From Symsagittifera roscoffensis (lineage: Eukaryota; Xenacoelomorpha; Acoela; Convolutidae): a stretch of DNA of 64,000 nt. Made by a program: the position numbers and the translations under genes. The number at the start of each line of letters is the position of its first letter. Within the stretch, counting starts at the first letter, position 1. The notes beneath the pieces are model-generated. The model had not been told where the DNA came from. It worked only from the letters and a program-made list of their open reading frames with translations, and did no database searches. Of the stretch, positions 33,816-45,410 are shown one piece after another. The stretch covers positions 10,586,670 through 10,650,669 of the forward strand of contig NC_087062.1 of the NCBI RefSeq assembly GCF_963678635.1, in the 5' to 3' direction.

Positions 33816-34869
33816 TTCTTTTTCAAATCTTCAACTAATTTGCATTGTGTTCTGGTAAAAAAAATTAAATTATTGCCTTGTGTTCTGGTAAAAGGTCGGT
33901 CTGGTAAAAGACCTAGCCCAGTTCTCGGGGACCGATCGTTTAGCAGACCAATTTATTCGCATAAAAAATGAAAAATGAATCTTTTAGCAGACCAACATAA
34001 TAAGGTGATGCATGATTGATTCACCGACTCAAAAAGACGCTCAGTCTGGGGTCAAGCTTCCCCCATTAAGTCAATTATCTCACGATTTGTCAACAAAACT
34101 ATCAACTTCAAAAACATAAGTCTAAATTAACGGCATTACAGTTTAGGGAAGAAGCATCACAATGTTCACTAGACAAAAATAATCTATACTTGTTGATTTT
34201 CAAACGTTACCTGAGTCGGGTTGAATTTTGGTAGTTCAAAATTAAAAATTTTCACTAAATTTTTGTAATTTATGACAATTCTGAATATGATTAAGAAAAA
34301 TGAGGGAAGTGAGTACTCTTACATAGGTTTTGCTGATTTTTGTTTTGTTTTTTTTTTAAGAAAAAGTCTGGAAGTTTGTTCATGCTCAGTTTTGATTTTT
34401 CGCGGCGATTTCTTTTCAAGTTCAGTGCATTTCCAGTGTTAAAAGGAAGGAAAACTCCACTATCGAACAGCAAAAGTTTATAGGCACAAAGACTGCGATA
34501 GCCTTCTGATTTCGAAAATGGAAATTAATTATCAAATTTCCCAGCGAAAGAAAAGTTTTACGTAAGGATCCAGTTTTCTCAAATTGGGTTAAATTTAACA
34601 AAAAAATGCCCAGCATAAATTGTGCTAAAAATTCAAAAACATTTAGGGACATCTATTAATAAAAAAAGTCTTTTACGGAACAAGCAAACCCTTTTTTGTT
34701 TTCCCAGTTTCTGCAAAATACTTCACTGTATGGTCTGTAGATATTAGTTGGATCATGATCAGTGAGCCATGTTTCCCAGATTGTTGTTACATTTCTTGCA
34801 TATTCTCAAAACAACGTTCAAAAAAAGTTTTTTGAAAATGCCCTCACTCTTCTTCCAAACGGTTTTCGA

Positions 34870-35345
34870 TGATAACAAGACTGCTCGTATATCAGGGCAA
34901 ACACCTGAATGTTCTGACTGTCACTTAATTCATATCGAATAATTTTTGCGAAAAAATTTTTGCAAAGTTTTGAACAAAATCAAAGTGTGCAATTCTGAGT
35001 CGTACAAAACTAATACGACCGGTTAACTAGCCTCAATTCAAAATATATCGGGCATTTGTTGTCTCAAATTGGTAAAAGTGGCAATCTTAAGCCCCCGTAA
35101 CTTTACAAAAAATGATCACAGGTAAAACATTTTTCCAAGCTTAAGCTCAAGACAACAATGCCTTTTGAATGATAAAAAAACTTCTGTAAAAATTGGCTTG
35201 TTAAAAAGTCGAAACTTGTCTGAAGAAAAAAACAGTTCGAGTACAAGTTTTCCGTCACTTACTCAGAAAACCGGAACAAGGAGACTAACAGGGGCCCTGA
35301 ATGCTCCGACTGCCCTTGAATTGGTCTCGGATAGTTTTGTTTAAT
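34870..35345. repeat. Direct-repeat pair of MITE-like ends
   Basis: The block aacaagactgctcgtatatc...cctgaatgttctgactgtc at 34875 and aacaaggagactaacag...cctgaatgctccgactgcc at 35275 are related to each other and to the ends of the 33073-33304 MITE, but in the same orientation. The pair is also present in copy 2 (60110 and 60480). Confidence 0.6.
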
Positions 35346-35402
35346 TGAAGAACTTTCAGTTTTGTTCTTATACTATCAAATTTTAGATCAACCTACAATC
35401 CA

Positions 35403-36340
35403 CGCTACCTTAAACTGTCCTCATCAAACATGTTTTAATTCTGAAATCTTTTGTAATATTAAGTATGCATTTTAACAATTTTTTTTCACAATTTTTATGT
35501 GGGATTGCATTCGAATGATCGCTCCTAATGAACTAAGTTAATGTACTTTCAATCAGTTTTTTTAATTAAAAATGTTCATTTTGATATAAGTCTAGGTTAT
35601 ACTGAAAAATAATTCCTGAAAAATCACACTTTTTTGCCCCTAGTTAATTAGGGGGGTTTTGTACGGTTGATCTCGATTCAAATAACACGGGCAATTTAGA
35701 CAGATTCCCAGTGGTTGTTAATTAAATGGGGTGAAATATTTGAGGCTGTATTTTGCATGGGGGATGTATTGTTAAACGAATTATAATCCGGTCTAGACGA
35801 ATTTTGTACAGATCCGCTAGTGGACCCTTGCCTGACCATGGCAGTAACATTTGTGGAGTTTCCGAAACTTGAATTTCTTCATTTGTGAATCTGTTATTTG
35901 TTTATTCACGTATTGAATGATTTTCTAATTCGAATCTAAGAGCCTCTAATTTTCTTCCAGTTTGGCGTTTGATCTTTTCAGCTCATCTCTTAATTTCTCA
36001 ACTTCCTCGGTTCTGAGTTTTAAGTCCTTCAACCGTTTTCAAACGCAAAACAGTCTTTTCTAAAGTCGATGACTTTTCAGTGATTACTTTTTCTTGTTGA
36101 ACTGTTTGACTATTTTTCAACTTCAATTTTCCATAAAATATTCTCAAATCTTCCTGAAGTTTGCGAATGATTTCATTGGCCTTGTTGTCATCATTCCTTT
36201 TCGACCTTGTTTTTCAAAAACAAAATGTCTGTTGATGGTGATAATTGTGTATGTATGCATTTAATTATGTAAAAAACTATACTGGACAGGAATGCTGCGC
36301 CAAAATGCGGTGCCAACAGGTAGCAACTGCACTAAATAGA
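35403..36340. other. Sequence between the 13-kb repeat and the tandem array
   Basis: There is no homologue in copy 2, which diverges at 60607. It contains the coiled-coil remnant at 35935-36209; otherwise nothing is recognised. Confidence 0.4.
35935..36209 (-). pseudogene. Coiled-coil coding remnant
   Basis: The minus strand reads [20 protein letters not shown] and onward through a lysine/glutamate-rich region. One frame change then leads into [20 protein letters not shown]. The amphipathic heptads are clear in both parts. There is no start codon, and stops flank the stretch. The polymerase B remnant is on the same strand 1.7 kb upstream, so it may be another gene of that element, but the inverted repeat lies between them. 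The family is not recognised. Confidence 0.45.
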
Positions 36341-36342
36341 AA

Positions 36343-37290
36343 ATGAGATAATTTTGAAAAAAAAAAATTGCAAACTTCATCCGTAGTTTCTGAAAAAGTT
36401 CCATAATAAATACCGATATTATTGATTTAAAAAATATTGAGATTATAATATCTTTGGGCTTGGGCTGAATTTAGCATGGCACAGTAATAAGCTAATTTAG
36501 GCAGCAAAAATGTTTGCCGAAAATTAGGTTAGCTAAAAACAAAAACTTAGACTGATGAGAATATTTTTGATTATGCGCAGTTGAGTAGTAAATTATGGCG
36601 GTGATCAGGGGTGGGGGGTTGGTAGGGGGGGAGCATGGCGGACCCATGTATTAAGATACATGAGATAATTTTGAAATAAAAATTGCAAACTTCATCCGTA
36701 GTTTCTGAAAAAGTTCCATGATAAATATCGATATTATTGATTTAAAAAATATTGAGATTATAATAACTTTGGGCTTGGGCTGAATTTAGCATGGCACAGT
36801 AATAAGCTAATTTAGGCAGCAAAAATGTTTGCCGAAAATTAGGTAATAAAAACGAAAACTTAGACTGATGAGAATATTTTTGATTATGCGCAGTTGAGTA
36901 GTAAATGTTGGCGGTGATCAGGGGTGGGGGGTTGGTAGGGGGGGAGCATGGCGGACCCATGTATTAAGATACATGAGATAATTTTGAAATAAAAATTGCA
37001 AACTTCATCCGTAGTCTCTGAAAAAGTTCCATCATAAATATCGATATTATTGATTTAAAAAATATTGAGATTATAATAACTTTGGGCTTGGGCTGAATTT
37101 AGCATGGCACAGTAATAAGCGAATTTAGGCAGCAAAAATGTTTGCCGAAAATTAGGTTAGCTAAAAATGAAAAATTAGACTGATGAGAATATTTTTGATT
37201 ATGCGCAGTTGAGTAGTAGATGTTGGCGGTGATCAGGGGTTGGGGGTTGGTAGGGGGGTGGAGCATGGCGGAACCCATGTATTAAGATAC
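36343..37290. repeat. Three-unit tandem array of about 314 bp
   Basis: Units start with gataattttgaa near 36347, 36664 and 36977. Each contains gaaaaagttcca, aaaaatattgagattataat, tttgggcttgggctgaattt and a G-rich block (gatcaggggt-ggggttggta) before catgtattaagatac. The G-rich end of each unit equals the outer part of the left inverted repeat of the element at 37195-43490, so the end of the transposon has been amplified. Units are about 95 percent identical. Confidence 0.9.
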
Positions 37291-37735
37291 GTTATAGATT
37301 TCCGGTCCGCCATGCTATGTATTAAGATAGGTAATAGAGCCTACAATGTATTAAAATAGGGAATACCAATTGTAAGGTTTCAGTGAGATGGTAAGAAAAA
37401 CAAAAGTTTTTGGTTTTTATGCTGAAATGTCTAGTTTTTTGTAAAAATTCCGGCGCGCGTTATCTAATTGTTAAATAACACTGTGTAATTGCGTGTTGAT
37501 TGTGGAATGACTATCTTTTAGTTAGTTTTTTGGTGTATGGTATGTCAATAGTAAGAGTTTTTTGGGTAAAACTTCGAATTTTTATCAAAAAAATTTTCAT
37601 AGAAACATCAAAACACGATAAGATTTGTTTTAATTCGCCCTATTAACTACTTTATTTGATAATTTTGTTTTCTATCTACTTGAAACAAAGCTGAAAAACA
37701 CTGAAGCTTCGGAAAAGTTCAAATTTTTGAGATAA
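37195..37735 (+). repeat. Left long terminal inverted repeat
   Basis: It pairs with 42960-43490 in reverse. The outermost part overlaps the third unit of the 314-bp array. The inner limit is gradual, near 37735. Confidence 0.75.
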
Positions 37736-37893
37736 AAAAATTAAATACGAAGGAAGTATATAAATCTCTGCAACTTATTTGAAATTTACCGCAACTTTAA
37801 AGTAAAACACAAACAAAATACTGCATCCATCAGAAGTTTATCACATTGCATCACTTGATATAAAATTAATGCATTGCATCATTTCTTATAAGT

Positions 37894-39252
37894 TCAATGG
37901 TTTTCTATGAATTCCATCATCTTGAACTTGTCTTCTTGGATAAAAATAACTAAGTCCTTTCTTTGTTTGCTCATATGGTTTACAGTTCTGAATCCTCTAT
38001 TTGTAGATGTTAGGTTGATTGCCTTATCGAGCAATTTCCTGCACTTTGACATGGGTTCGTCTCCGGAATCTTCTAGAACTCGTTTGCTTAATCCTTTGCT
38101 GCTAAATTTGAAGTTAACTGACTTGTTATTGTAGCAGCAATAGGTTTTGCTTAATATACATAGCATATATGTACACCTAAATTCTTCTTTGAACAGTCCC
38201 GGCTCCCGCTTATCATGCTTTTTATGGATACTGCAACGCGTTCGAGGGAAGAAATTAGATTTTGAATCTGCTCTGAAATAGTCTCTGCAGTCATTTTCCC
38301 TAATTTTTTCCCAAATGTCTCTATTTTTTCTGGTTGGATACAATCATAAAAGTTTTCTTCAGCAACAGCTAAGTAAAGCAAGTCTGTATCCATTTCCAAC
38401 TCTTCAATTTTGTTTACTTCACACAACTTGTCAAAGAAGTTATAGTAGATTTCCAACATTCTCAGCTTTGCATACTGAAGTTTGAAAAACCCAACAACGA
38501 TGGTTTCTCTGTGTTAAATGGTGGATTTCAGCAGTTGGACCTCATTTAAGTCTTCCTCAACTGTGTTGAGTCTTTTTAACAGTGGTTCATTGATTGCCTT
38601 TTGAGTTTTTCATCGGTCAGATGTTTTGTGATTGTATGCCTTGATCTATCCATCATCTGATATCCATAGGAGGAATTGCCTAAAAGCTTCTTCGTTTCTG
38701 CTACAACTACTGACAAAGGGTTTTCACTTCCTTCTCGTCTAGCATCAACCAAAGACTGAACGAAAGTCGTGAACTATTTCCAAGGAGAGTATTGAACAAA
38801 ACGATAAATTTTGGTGCACTGCGAGCCAAGTTCCAAACAAAAGTTGAACAGAGGAGTTATAACTGTTCCATTTTCCAGCTTGAAACTAGATATCAGCATT
38901 CTTTGAGGATGTTTTAACCATTCGTTTTTGATTGCAAATTTCTTCATCTACTCTCCAATATCGGTTCTTCCAACCTCAGTCTTTTTGACAATTGGAGGAA
39001 AATTCGCAAATATTGAAATCAGTTAACAGAACGGTTTTTCAGTAAAAGTTCGGGTAAGACAGAGACCGGACAACTCATTGGAAAGTTTTTCAGCAAAGCA
39101 GCAAAAATTGAAACGTTAGTAATCAATTTGAATCTCCATTTTGTGTCCTGACATTCTTGGGTACATGGTTCCACAATATCAAACTTTTCTACTTTTCTTT
39201 GGATTGTTATCAAGTCTGCTTTAGTACATAGTAAATGGGACTTTTCAAACAA
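37894..39252 (-). pseudogene. DNA polymerase family B pseudogene, internally deleted and frameshifted
   Basis: Reading the minus strand from 39252: KWRFKLITN and SVLPELLLKN, typical of the region ahead of the exonuclease in transposon-borne polymerases. At about 39000 it passes directly to a palm-side segment (PPIVKKTEVGRTDIGE near 38998-38951), so the exonuclease region is missing. Then come motif B KKLLGNSSYG (about 38692-38663), VVGFFKLQYAKLRML (about 38500-38460) and the catalytic motif C as EMDTDLLYLA (about 38396-38367). After a frame change near 38345, HDKREPGLFKEEF and SSKGLSKR of the C-terminus lead to a stop at 37894. In-frame stops occur near 38760, 38515 and 38945. It would have replicated the element by protein priming; this copy cannot. 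Confidence 0.75.
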
Positions 39253-39279
39253 AGTATTGTTTTAATGAGCGTAAAAATA

Positions 39280-39425
39280 TTGATATTTACCAGTCTCAAT
39301 TTTTCACTGCAAAGGAAAATGAAGACATAAATCAAGTTGCATATGTCCACTATACTTTGAATGAATTCAAAGAACTGTCACAAGTATTGGGATACTTTAG
39401 GTTTGTTAATAATTGTAAGTCTCAG
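39280..39425 (+). other. Possible small exon of unknown function
   Basis: After ttaccag (ending near 39291) the + strand reads TAKENEDINQVAYVHYTLNE and FKELSQVLGYFRF before a stop near 39425. The composition is protein-like and it lies inside the inverted-repeat element. Nothing recognises it; it could equally be chance. Confidence 0.25.
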
Positions 39426-39825
39426 TAATGCTTTGTGATGTTTTGTATATTTGGTACTTGAAAAATTTTTGGTTCAAAACTAATTTTTCAACCTGAAGTG
39501 TATATTTAGAGCTACGATATCTGAGGAAAAATCAGATAAAACAAATATTTTAGACCAAATTGACATAAAATATTAAGCACCAATAATCAGTGAATTTTCC
39601 AGTTATTGCTTAAGAAATTGCAGAATTACTTATTATTTAATAACTGTTTTTATCTAAATTTGAGCAAATTTTGTCCTATTTGAACAAACATACAAACAAG
39701 AATGAAGTTGAAAATCTTATTAAACTTTTTTAAATTTCAGATTTTCATTGTTTGTTTTCACCAAAATTTGAGTTTTTGATTAGCCGCATCAATTTTTTCA
39801 AGTCTGCAAAAAACTTTTCAGGTAA

Positions 39826-40164
39826 TTGTTATTACAAAATACATTAAAAATGATAAAACTATTTCAGTTTTTTTCAGTTTCTTCGTTTATTTCAGTAAGA
39901 AAAATCTTTCTAACAAAAGCATTTTCAATGTCTGAAATGGATATTCACCAGATTTTAAAATTTAACTACTACAAAAAAACTACAAGATGGTGGGCAGATA
40001 ACGTTGATGGAGATTATATTATCTTTAACTTGTATAGAAAGACAGAAAATTCGATAACTTTGTTAAAAAGATTGAGAGGAGATTACAGAAAAAAACAGTA
40101 CTGCCAGATTTATCAACATGTTTTTTTTAGAAGAGTTAACTCAAAAAGAGTGGTCTATCAGTAA
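39826..40164 (+). CDS. Unidentified 112-aa ORF inside the inverted-repeat element
   Basis: The start at 39826 may not be real. The convincing part is the second half, from MSEMDIHQILKFNYYKKTTR through WWADNVDGDYIIFNLYRKT, rich in aromatic and basic residues. A possible acceptor (atttcag near 39895) would begin an exon just before this part. There are no stops to 40164. The family is not recognised; a DNA-binding or structural protein of the element is possible. It points away from the polymerase remnant. Confidence 0.4.
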   Translation: MLLQNTLKMIKLFQFFSVSSFISVRKIFLTKAFSMSEMDIHQILKFNYYKKTTRWWADNVDGDYIIFNLYRKTENSITLLKRLRGDYRKKQYCQIYQHVFFRRVNSKRVVYQ

Positions 40165-40930
40165 AAAATTAATAAAACAATGGAAGAGCCTATGAAACAA
40201 AAAATGAAGAAAAGGAACATTATTTCGATTTTTGTTTTGAATTTGATACAAATACAAAATCTAGTTTGTCAGAATATCTTTTAATCGATTATCCAAATTG
40301 AAAGATTTCCGGTTATTTATGTTACACTATACCGAAAAAACAATTAAAATGTATATTTTGGTAATTTTTTTCTCACTGGTTAGAAAATCAACAAATCAAT
40401 AAAATGTTGATCAAAATTTGAAAATATGAATTGAATAGAGAAAAAATAAAATAAACCAGACAAGAAATCTAATTTATCTCTTTTTGGTGTCAAATGTATG
40501 TGTTAGTTATGTCAGAAAAAATCAAAAAAAATGACTGATCGGGAAGCTTGATAAACATAGTTTTGTTCTGATCTATAAAAAATTAAAAGTCTGTGAACAC
40601 TTCATTCCGATTGGTTGATATCGCAAAATTTACCTGTGAAGCAAAACTCGATTCTGATTGGTTGATACCAAAAAAGGTACAAATTTATTTTATAAGAAAT
40701 GCTTGATTCTGATTGGTTGATACGTCTGAAACTCCATGGTTAGATTGAATGACTTTTTGAAACTTGGTCGAATAGGATGTTATCCATTCTGATTTTCTTT
40801 CACCTTAAAAGCAATTGCTTAATAAGTTTTCCGTTTTTATTTACTTTTATTCATTTTTTGAGGCTATTTAACTCTTCTTAAACTTTGGGACATTTTAAAT
40901 CTCCCATATATTCTTTCTTTAATTATTGAG

Positions 40931-41182
40931 ATGCCGTCACTGAATAAAAACGAAAGAGTTGCATGTCTTGAATGTGGCAGAGAATACACTCGCTCACACG
41001 CATCAAGACATTGTAGAACCTGTGGTGTTTTGAAGTGTTCGAACTGTAACTCTTATACTCACAGCAGCGAGGAGCTCATTGATCATTTCAAGAAGAAGCA
41101 TGATCAACATTATGCTCTTTTATGTGCTCAGCAGTCTCCAAACACACTTCTAGAGAAGGTAAAATCAATATTTTTTGATTAA
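40931..41182 (+). CDS. C2H2-type zinc-finger ORF (83 aa) of the inverted-repeat element
   Basis: The ATG at 40931 (gagatg) opens MPSLNKNERVACLECGREYT. Two zinc-binding clusters follow: C13-x2-C16 with a histidine-cysteine pair (ASRHCRTC), and C36-x2-C39 ... H-x4-H (DHFKKKHDQH). In animal genomes, from memory, proteins opening MPSL-K-ERV-C--CG are linked to transposon-borne family B polymerases, which fits the neighbouring remnant. A splice donor (gagaag-gtaaaa at 41158) sits before the stop, so the ORF may be a first exon. Its strand is opposite to that of the polymerase remnant. Confidence 0.6.
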   Translation: MPSLNKNERVACLECGREYTRSHASRHCRTCGVLKCSNCNSYTHSSEELIDHFKKKHDQHYALLCAQQSPNTLLEKVKSIFFD

Positions 41183-42959
41183 AAACAAAGAAATTACTAC
41201 AAATATTAATTTTTTTGAATCTGAAAAATCTGAGAATATTTAACTTTTTTTGAATTGAATCTGAAGTCAAAATTAGACATTATTTTCATCACGATACCAG
41301 AATTGTTATCTATTTTTTATTCAAAGTTTTTGATTGACGATAAAGACAGCAGAAATGGAGTTGAAATTGTCGTGAAACTTTCCATGGAAATCGATCTAAA
41401 AATCATTAAACATCAGTAAAAACACCTTTGGTTGCAAGCTTGCGGGAATTTGTTGCGATAAGTTTGTATTGAAAATGCATAATATACAAAAATGAGTAGT
41501 TGAGTATTTGCTTAAAAATTGTAAAACCTGGATATTTATAGAACATCGACTAATTAAAAGGTTTTGTGTAGTTAGCATTTTAAAGTTTTCCGTTCTTAAT
41601 GCTTGTAAAAATGTTCATTGAGCGTTTTCAAGCAGATCATGGGGGTTAAATTTTTGAGAATTATGTTTTTCCACAGTTTTTTTGATGATTCCAGAAAAAA
41701 AATGATAACTAACCTGGAAAAGATGAAAAAAAGTATACGTTTGCCAAACTTTGAAAATTTCAACATAATCATTTACATCATTCCCAACTAAAAATTTACA
41801 TTAAAAAAGAAATTCAGATTTGAAAGAGCAATTTACAGTCATGAGGTTGAGAAAATAATTTAAAGATTATTGCTAAGGATTTTTGGTATTTACTTTGCTT
41901 CGGAGTTTTGAACGTATAGAACAATCAAGAATACAAGGCAAAATACTAAATGTTTTGCAACAAAAATGATAGAAATTGATTCCGAAAGTTGTATTTTTGC
42001 TTAGATAGTTTACTGTAGCAACTGAACATGGGAACCTGAAAGTAAACATGTACAATTTATATCGTAACAATTAGACGTTATCAGCTATAAATTTATCTCT
42101 AGGAACAAATTGTTCAATCTAAATTCCCTACTGAATACCCAAGTCCCGACTATTTTTTCTTGCAATGCGAGTTCAATAACAAAAGCAGGTATTAAGCAGA
42201 AACAAGATTGACCGAAAAAATTATGAAAATTGTGTTTTAAAAGCAACAGAGATAATCATCAGTTATGAAGAAGATTTTGTTGAATTTCATCTAATGTCTA
42301 ATACATTTTTACGAAAAATTTTACCTCAATTTTTGTCAATTTTAGCAATAAATTGTTCATTTTTCATCATTGATATGAAATTTTAAATTAATATAATGAA
42401 AAATTGCTCACAAGTTTTAATTTTTGCACAAATTTGGGTAAATCAATGAGAAAAAACTGAGGCGGAGTTGAATCATGGAGTTCCATCTAGAAATGTTAAG
42501 GAATATTGCTCTTAAGGACCATTTGAATTAAAATTGTTAGTTAAATTCTTCGTAAATTGGAAAAAAAACCAATTAAGTAGCCAAATTTAAGGTTGAAAAT
42601 GGAAAATGTTTGGGTTAATTTGATTATTTTTTACTTTACTTTCTCAAAAATTACGATTATTTTCACTATTTTCTGGAAGTTTCAATTTTGATTCAGCTTT
42701 TATGAGCTTTCGTTTTAGTTTTGGGAGCAATATATAGCCCGCTTTTTAGCTCAAAATATGGTTAACTTTATCGTATTTCAGTATTTTGAGGAAATTGTGG
42801 AAAAATTCAGTTCTTTATTCAAAATTTAGTATCATTGCCTCAAAATGATGCCAATTAAAATACATTTTGAGCTCAACCTTAAGCTCTTTATATAAGTATT
42901 TTTTTCAATTAGATCAGAAGCAACAATTAATAGCCAAAAACATGAGATTTCTGCAATTT
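41183..42959. other. Interior of the inverted-repeat element, no gene recognised
   Basis: AT-rich, with no open frame above 65 codons that looks like protein. It presumably held element genes that have decayed or been lost. Confidence 0.4.
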
Positions 42960-43490
42960 TTTTCCCAAAAAATTGAAGTTTTCCCCAAAATTTTTTTCCT
43001 GGAGTTTTTTCGAAGTTTCAGTAGGTTTCTGCATTTTTTCAAGTAGATAGAAAGTAAGATTATCCAAAAAGTTAGTTAATTGGTCAAATTTTAACAAATC
43101 TTATCGTTTTTGAAATTTTTTTTTGAAATCTCAATTTTTACCCAAAAAGTCTTACCATTGACTTACCATGTACCAAAAAACTAATTACAAGAACTTCATT
43201 CCAAAATCTACACGTAATTAACCTGTGATATTTAACAATTAGATAACGGACGCCAAAATTTTTGCAAAAAATACTAGCCATTTCCTCACAAAAACCAAAA
43301 AACTACCATTTTTCTTTCTCTTACCTTCACACTGAAACCTTACCATTGGTATTCCCTATCTCAATAAATTGTAGACTCTATTCTCTATCTTAATACATTG
43401 CATGACGGACCGGAAATCTATAACGTATCTTAATAGATGGTCTCCGCCAAGCTCCCCCCTCCAACATCTACTACTCAGTAGATTGTGACA
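42960..43490 (-). repeat. Right long terminal inverted repeat
   Basis: The reverse complement of this segment aligns with 37195-37735. The outer limit is near ctactactcag (43480-43490). No matching target duplication could be identified because the left side is tandemly amplified. Confidence 0.75.
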
Positions 43491-45410
43491 AAAACGATTA
43501 AATAATTATATCAAGAAAATTTTGCTACAACACACCCATTCGTGTTCCAGGTCTGAATCTGGCCTTAAGCAGGTCTGCCTTTGTCACAAAATACACACCT
43601 GCCTCAGTCCTAATTCAGACATCTCCATGTCCAAACGAAACATGGACCATGTCTGCACAAGATCTGACATAGGCAAGATTTTAGGAAGCTCAGATCTGAT
43701 TTTCAAATTTTTGTAAGGTACGGACGGTATAATTTCTTAAATTAACTTGGCATTTTCCTACGCGATCTAATGTAGTGCGCTGGGCACTCAGGCTTCAGAA
43801 AAAATGCGAAAAAAATGGACCTTCCTTGGTATTGACAAGTTTTAATCTTCGGCTTTGATTAACTGTGTTTGATCTCCAGCTAATGAAAACAAGATTAGCT
43901 GGACGCTGTGCCTTTAAAATGGATCATTCTGTCCCTGCATTCTGTCTTAATCTCATTTTGGCAGCACCGCGTGGAACAAAAATACATTTTTGACAGCGGT
44001 ATTCATAATAAGATGAAAAAATTTTCTACAAACTATTTATACCAACGTCTAAATGGACTGAATATGTGTATTTTGTCTTAACTAGCTTTCACATTTTAGG
44101 TCTGAATATCTTTTTTGACTTCGTGAAAATAATCTACAACTGCTACTAGTACACAGACGCAAAATGTAAAATTTAGTGAAGAGCAAAGAAACAATTGTAG
44201 TCCTTTTAGAAATTGGCACAAATAAATTTAAAGAAAAGTTCTTTAAAGGTTTCATATAAAAATGAGCGTATGAGCTGCAGATGTATTCTCCTAATAAAAA
44301 ATACAAATATTGTTTGAAAAACGTTTACTTTGATTTTTTTCGAAAATTAAATATAGAAACAAATAGAGCTGGTTGATGTGCATTTTTCAGGATTTTTCAA
44401 ATAAGTACTGTTTTTTGTGCGATGAGTGATCAAAATAACATGGTCCTGAAATTTAGATGTGTTAACCTGAAATTTAGGTGGGTTAGACAATTACATTAAA
44501 ATTAGGGAACGCTTTTTTCAAAAATTGACAAAAAGCAAAACTATTAATAAAAAAATTCAAAAAATTTGTTGGTTTTTTTTGTAGAAAATGTTTGAATTTT
44601 TGAAAATTCAATTCTGAAAAGGGCACTGAAAACTTTAAAAAAATGTTTTTACTATAAATTTTTTTGCTTATACTTTTGTAATAAGTATAAGAATTAAATT
44701 CAAAACATTCAAATCAGCAGCGAACCAAGTTTGAAAAGCTTTAATATGAAACACAACAACCTGCGTTACAATGATTATTCGCGTTAAATGCTTTTGGCTG
44801 AAAACAAAACAGCCTGCTTCAACGGATTTGTTTGAAGTTCAATCAAATATCAAAAACTCTAAACGAGTTTTCGCAACACATGGATCTCGTTGGAATCACG
44901 ACTGAAAAAGCTTTGAAGTGATGTATCAATCGATTAAAAGGTTTTTTTGTAGTACCTGATTTTGGGTGGAAATTAGGAAAAATATAGCAGGCAAAAATAC
45001 ACTCAAATACAGAGTTACTCCGCAATTTTAATGGTCGGAACAAAATCTTGGAAGAAACGTGGCTGATTGAAACTCTTGACGAAGTTTATTGGGTAGTTTT
45101 TTTCTCAGCAGTAAACAATGGAAGATAACCTATTTCTTTTTTTTGAAAAAAAACAAAGTAAATTTTTTTAAAAATGACGTCAAGTCAAATGACTTAATCC
45201 CCCCTCTGAAAAGCTTGTAAACTGAAGAAAATTTTAAAATACTTTTCTAACTTAATTGTTTGCATTTGTTTTCTTTACAGAAGTTATTTCTTATAACATT
45301 AAGATTTGCAAATGGCTATACTTGCAAATGGGAAGCTGAGAAAGTGTTAATGCGTTCGTCTGTAAATGTTCTCAGCATCTGTGGCAGGCCTGGTTAAATA
45401 ACGTCAAATA
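43491..45410. other. Intergenic sequence, no gene recognised
   Basis: AT-rich. A 10-bp-arm hairpin TCCAGCTAAT/ATTAGCTGGA lies near 43875-43905, and the block near 45030 (aatggtcggaacaaaa) is a dispersed repeat shared with 20090. The 64-codon open stretch at 43522 has no protein-like features. Confidence 0.4.

Larger units (their letters stand above)
22360..35402 (+). repeat. 13-kb segmental duplication, copy 1
   Basis: It corresponds to 47517-60607 in the same orientation. It contains most of gypsy copy 1, the last TRPM exon and about 7.4 kb of 3' flank. Homology ends abruptly after cctacaatcca in both copies (35402 and 60607). Identity by eye is very uneven: near 75 percent in the gypsy body, over 90 percent in the exon, about 80 percent near 28.5 kb and about 94 percent in much of 31.3-35.4 kb. 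Confidence 0.9.
37195..43490. mobile_element. Decayed DNA transposon with long inverted repeats and polymerase B (Polinton/adintovirus-like)
   Basis: The terminal inverted repeats are about 500 bp: left about 37195-37735, right about 42960-43490. They are roughly 80 percent identical when one is reversed and share cgttatagatttccggtccg, gttatctaattgttaaata and tttctatctacttgaaa. Inside lie a minus-strand protein-primed-type DNA polymerase B remnant (37894-39252), a + strand C2H2 zinc-finger ORF (40931-41182) and a + strand ORF of unknown family (39826-40164). Autonomous Polinton-type elements are 15-20 kb, so this 6.3-kb copy is a deletion derivative. I see no integrase or capsid genes. The class assignment rests on the polymerase type and long repeats. 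Confidence 0.65.

Noticed and set aside
43522-43716. 64-codon cysteine/histidine-containing frame
   Set aside because: Cysteines and histidines are not spaced as in any zinc module, and no neighbour supports it.
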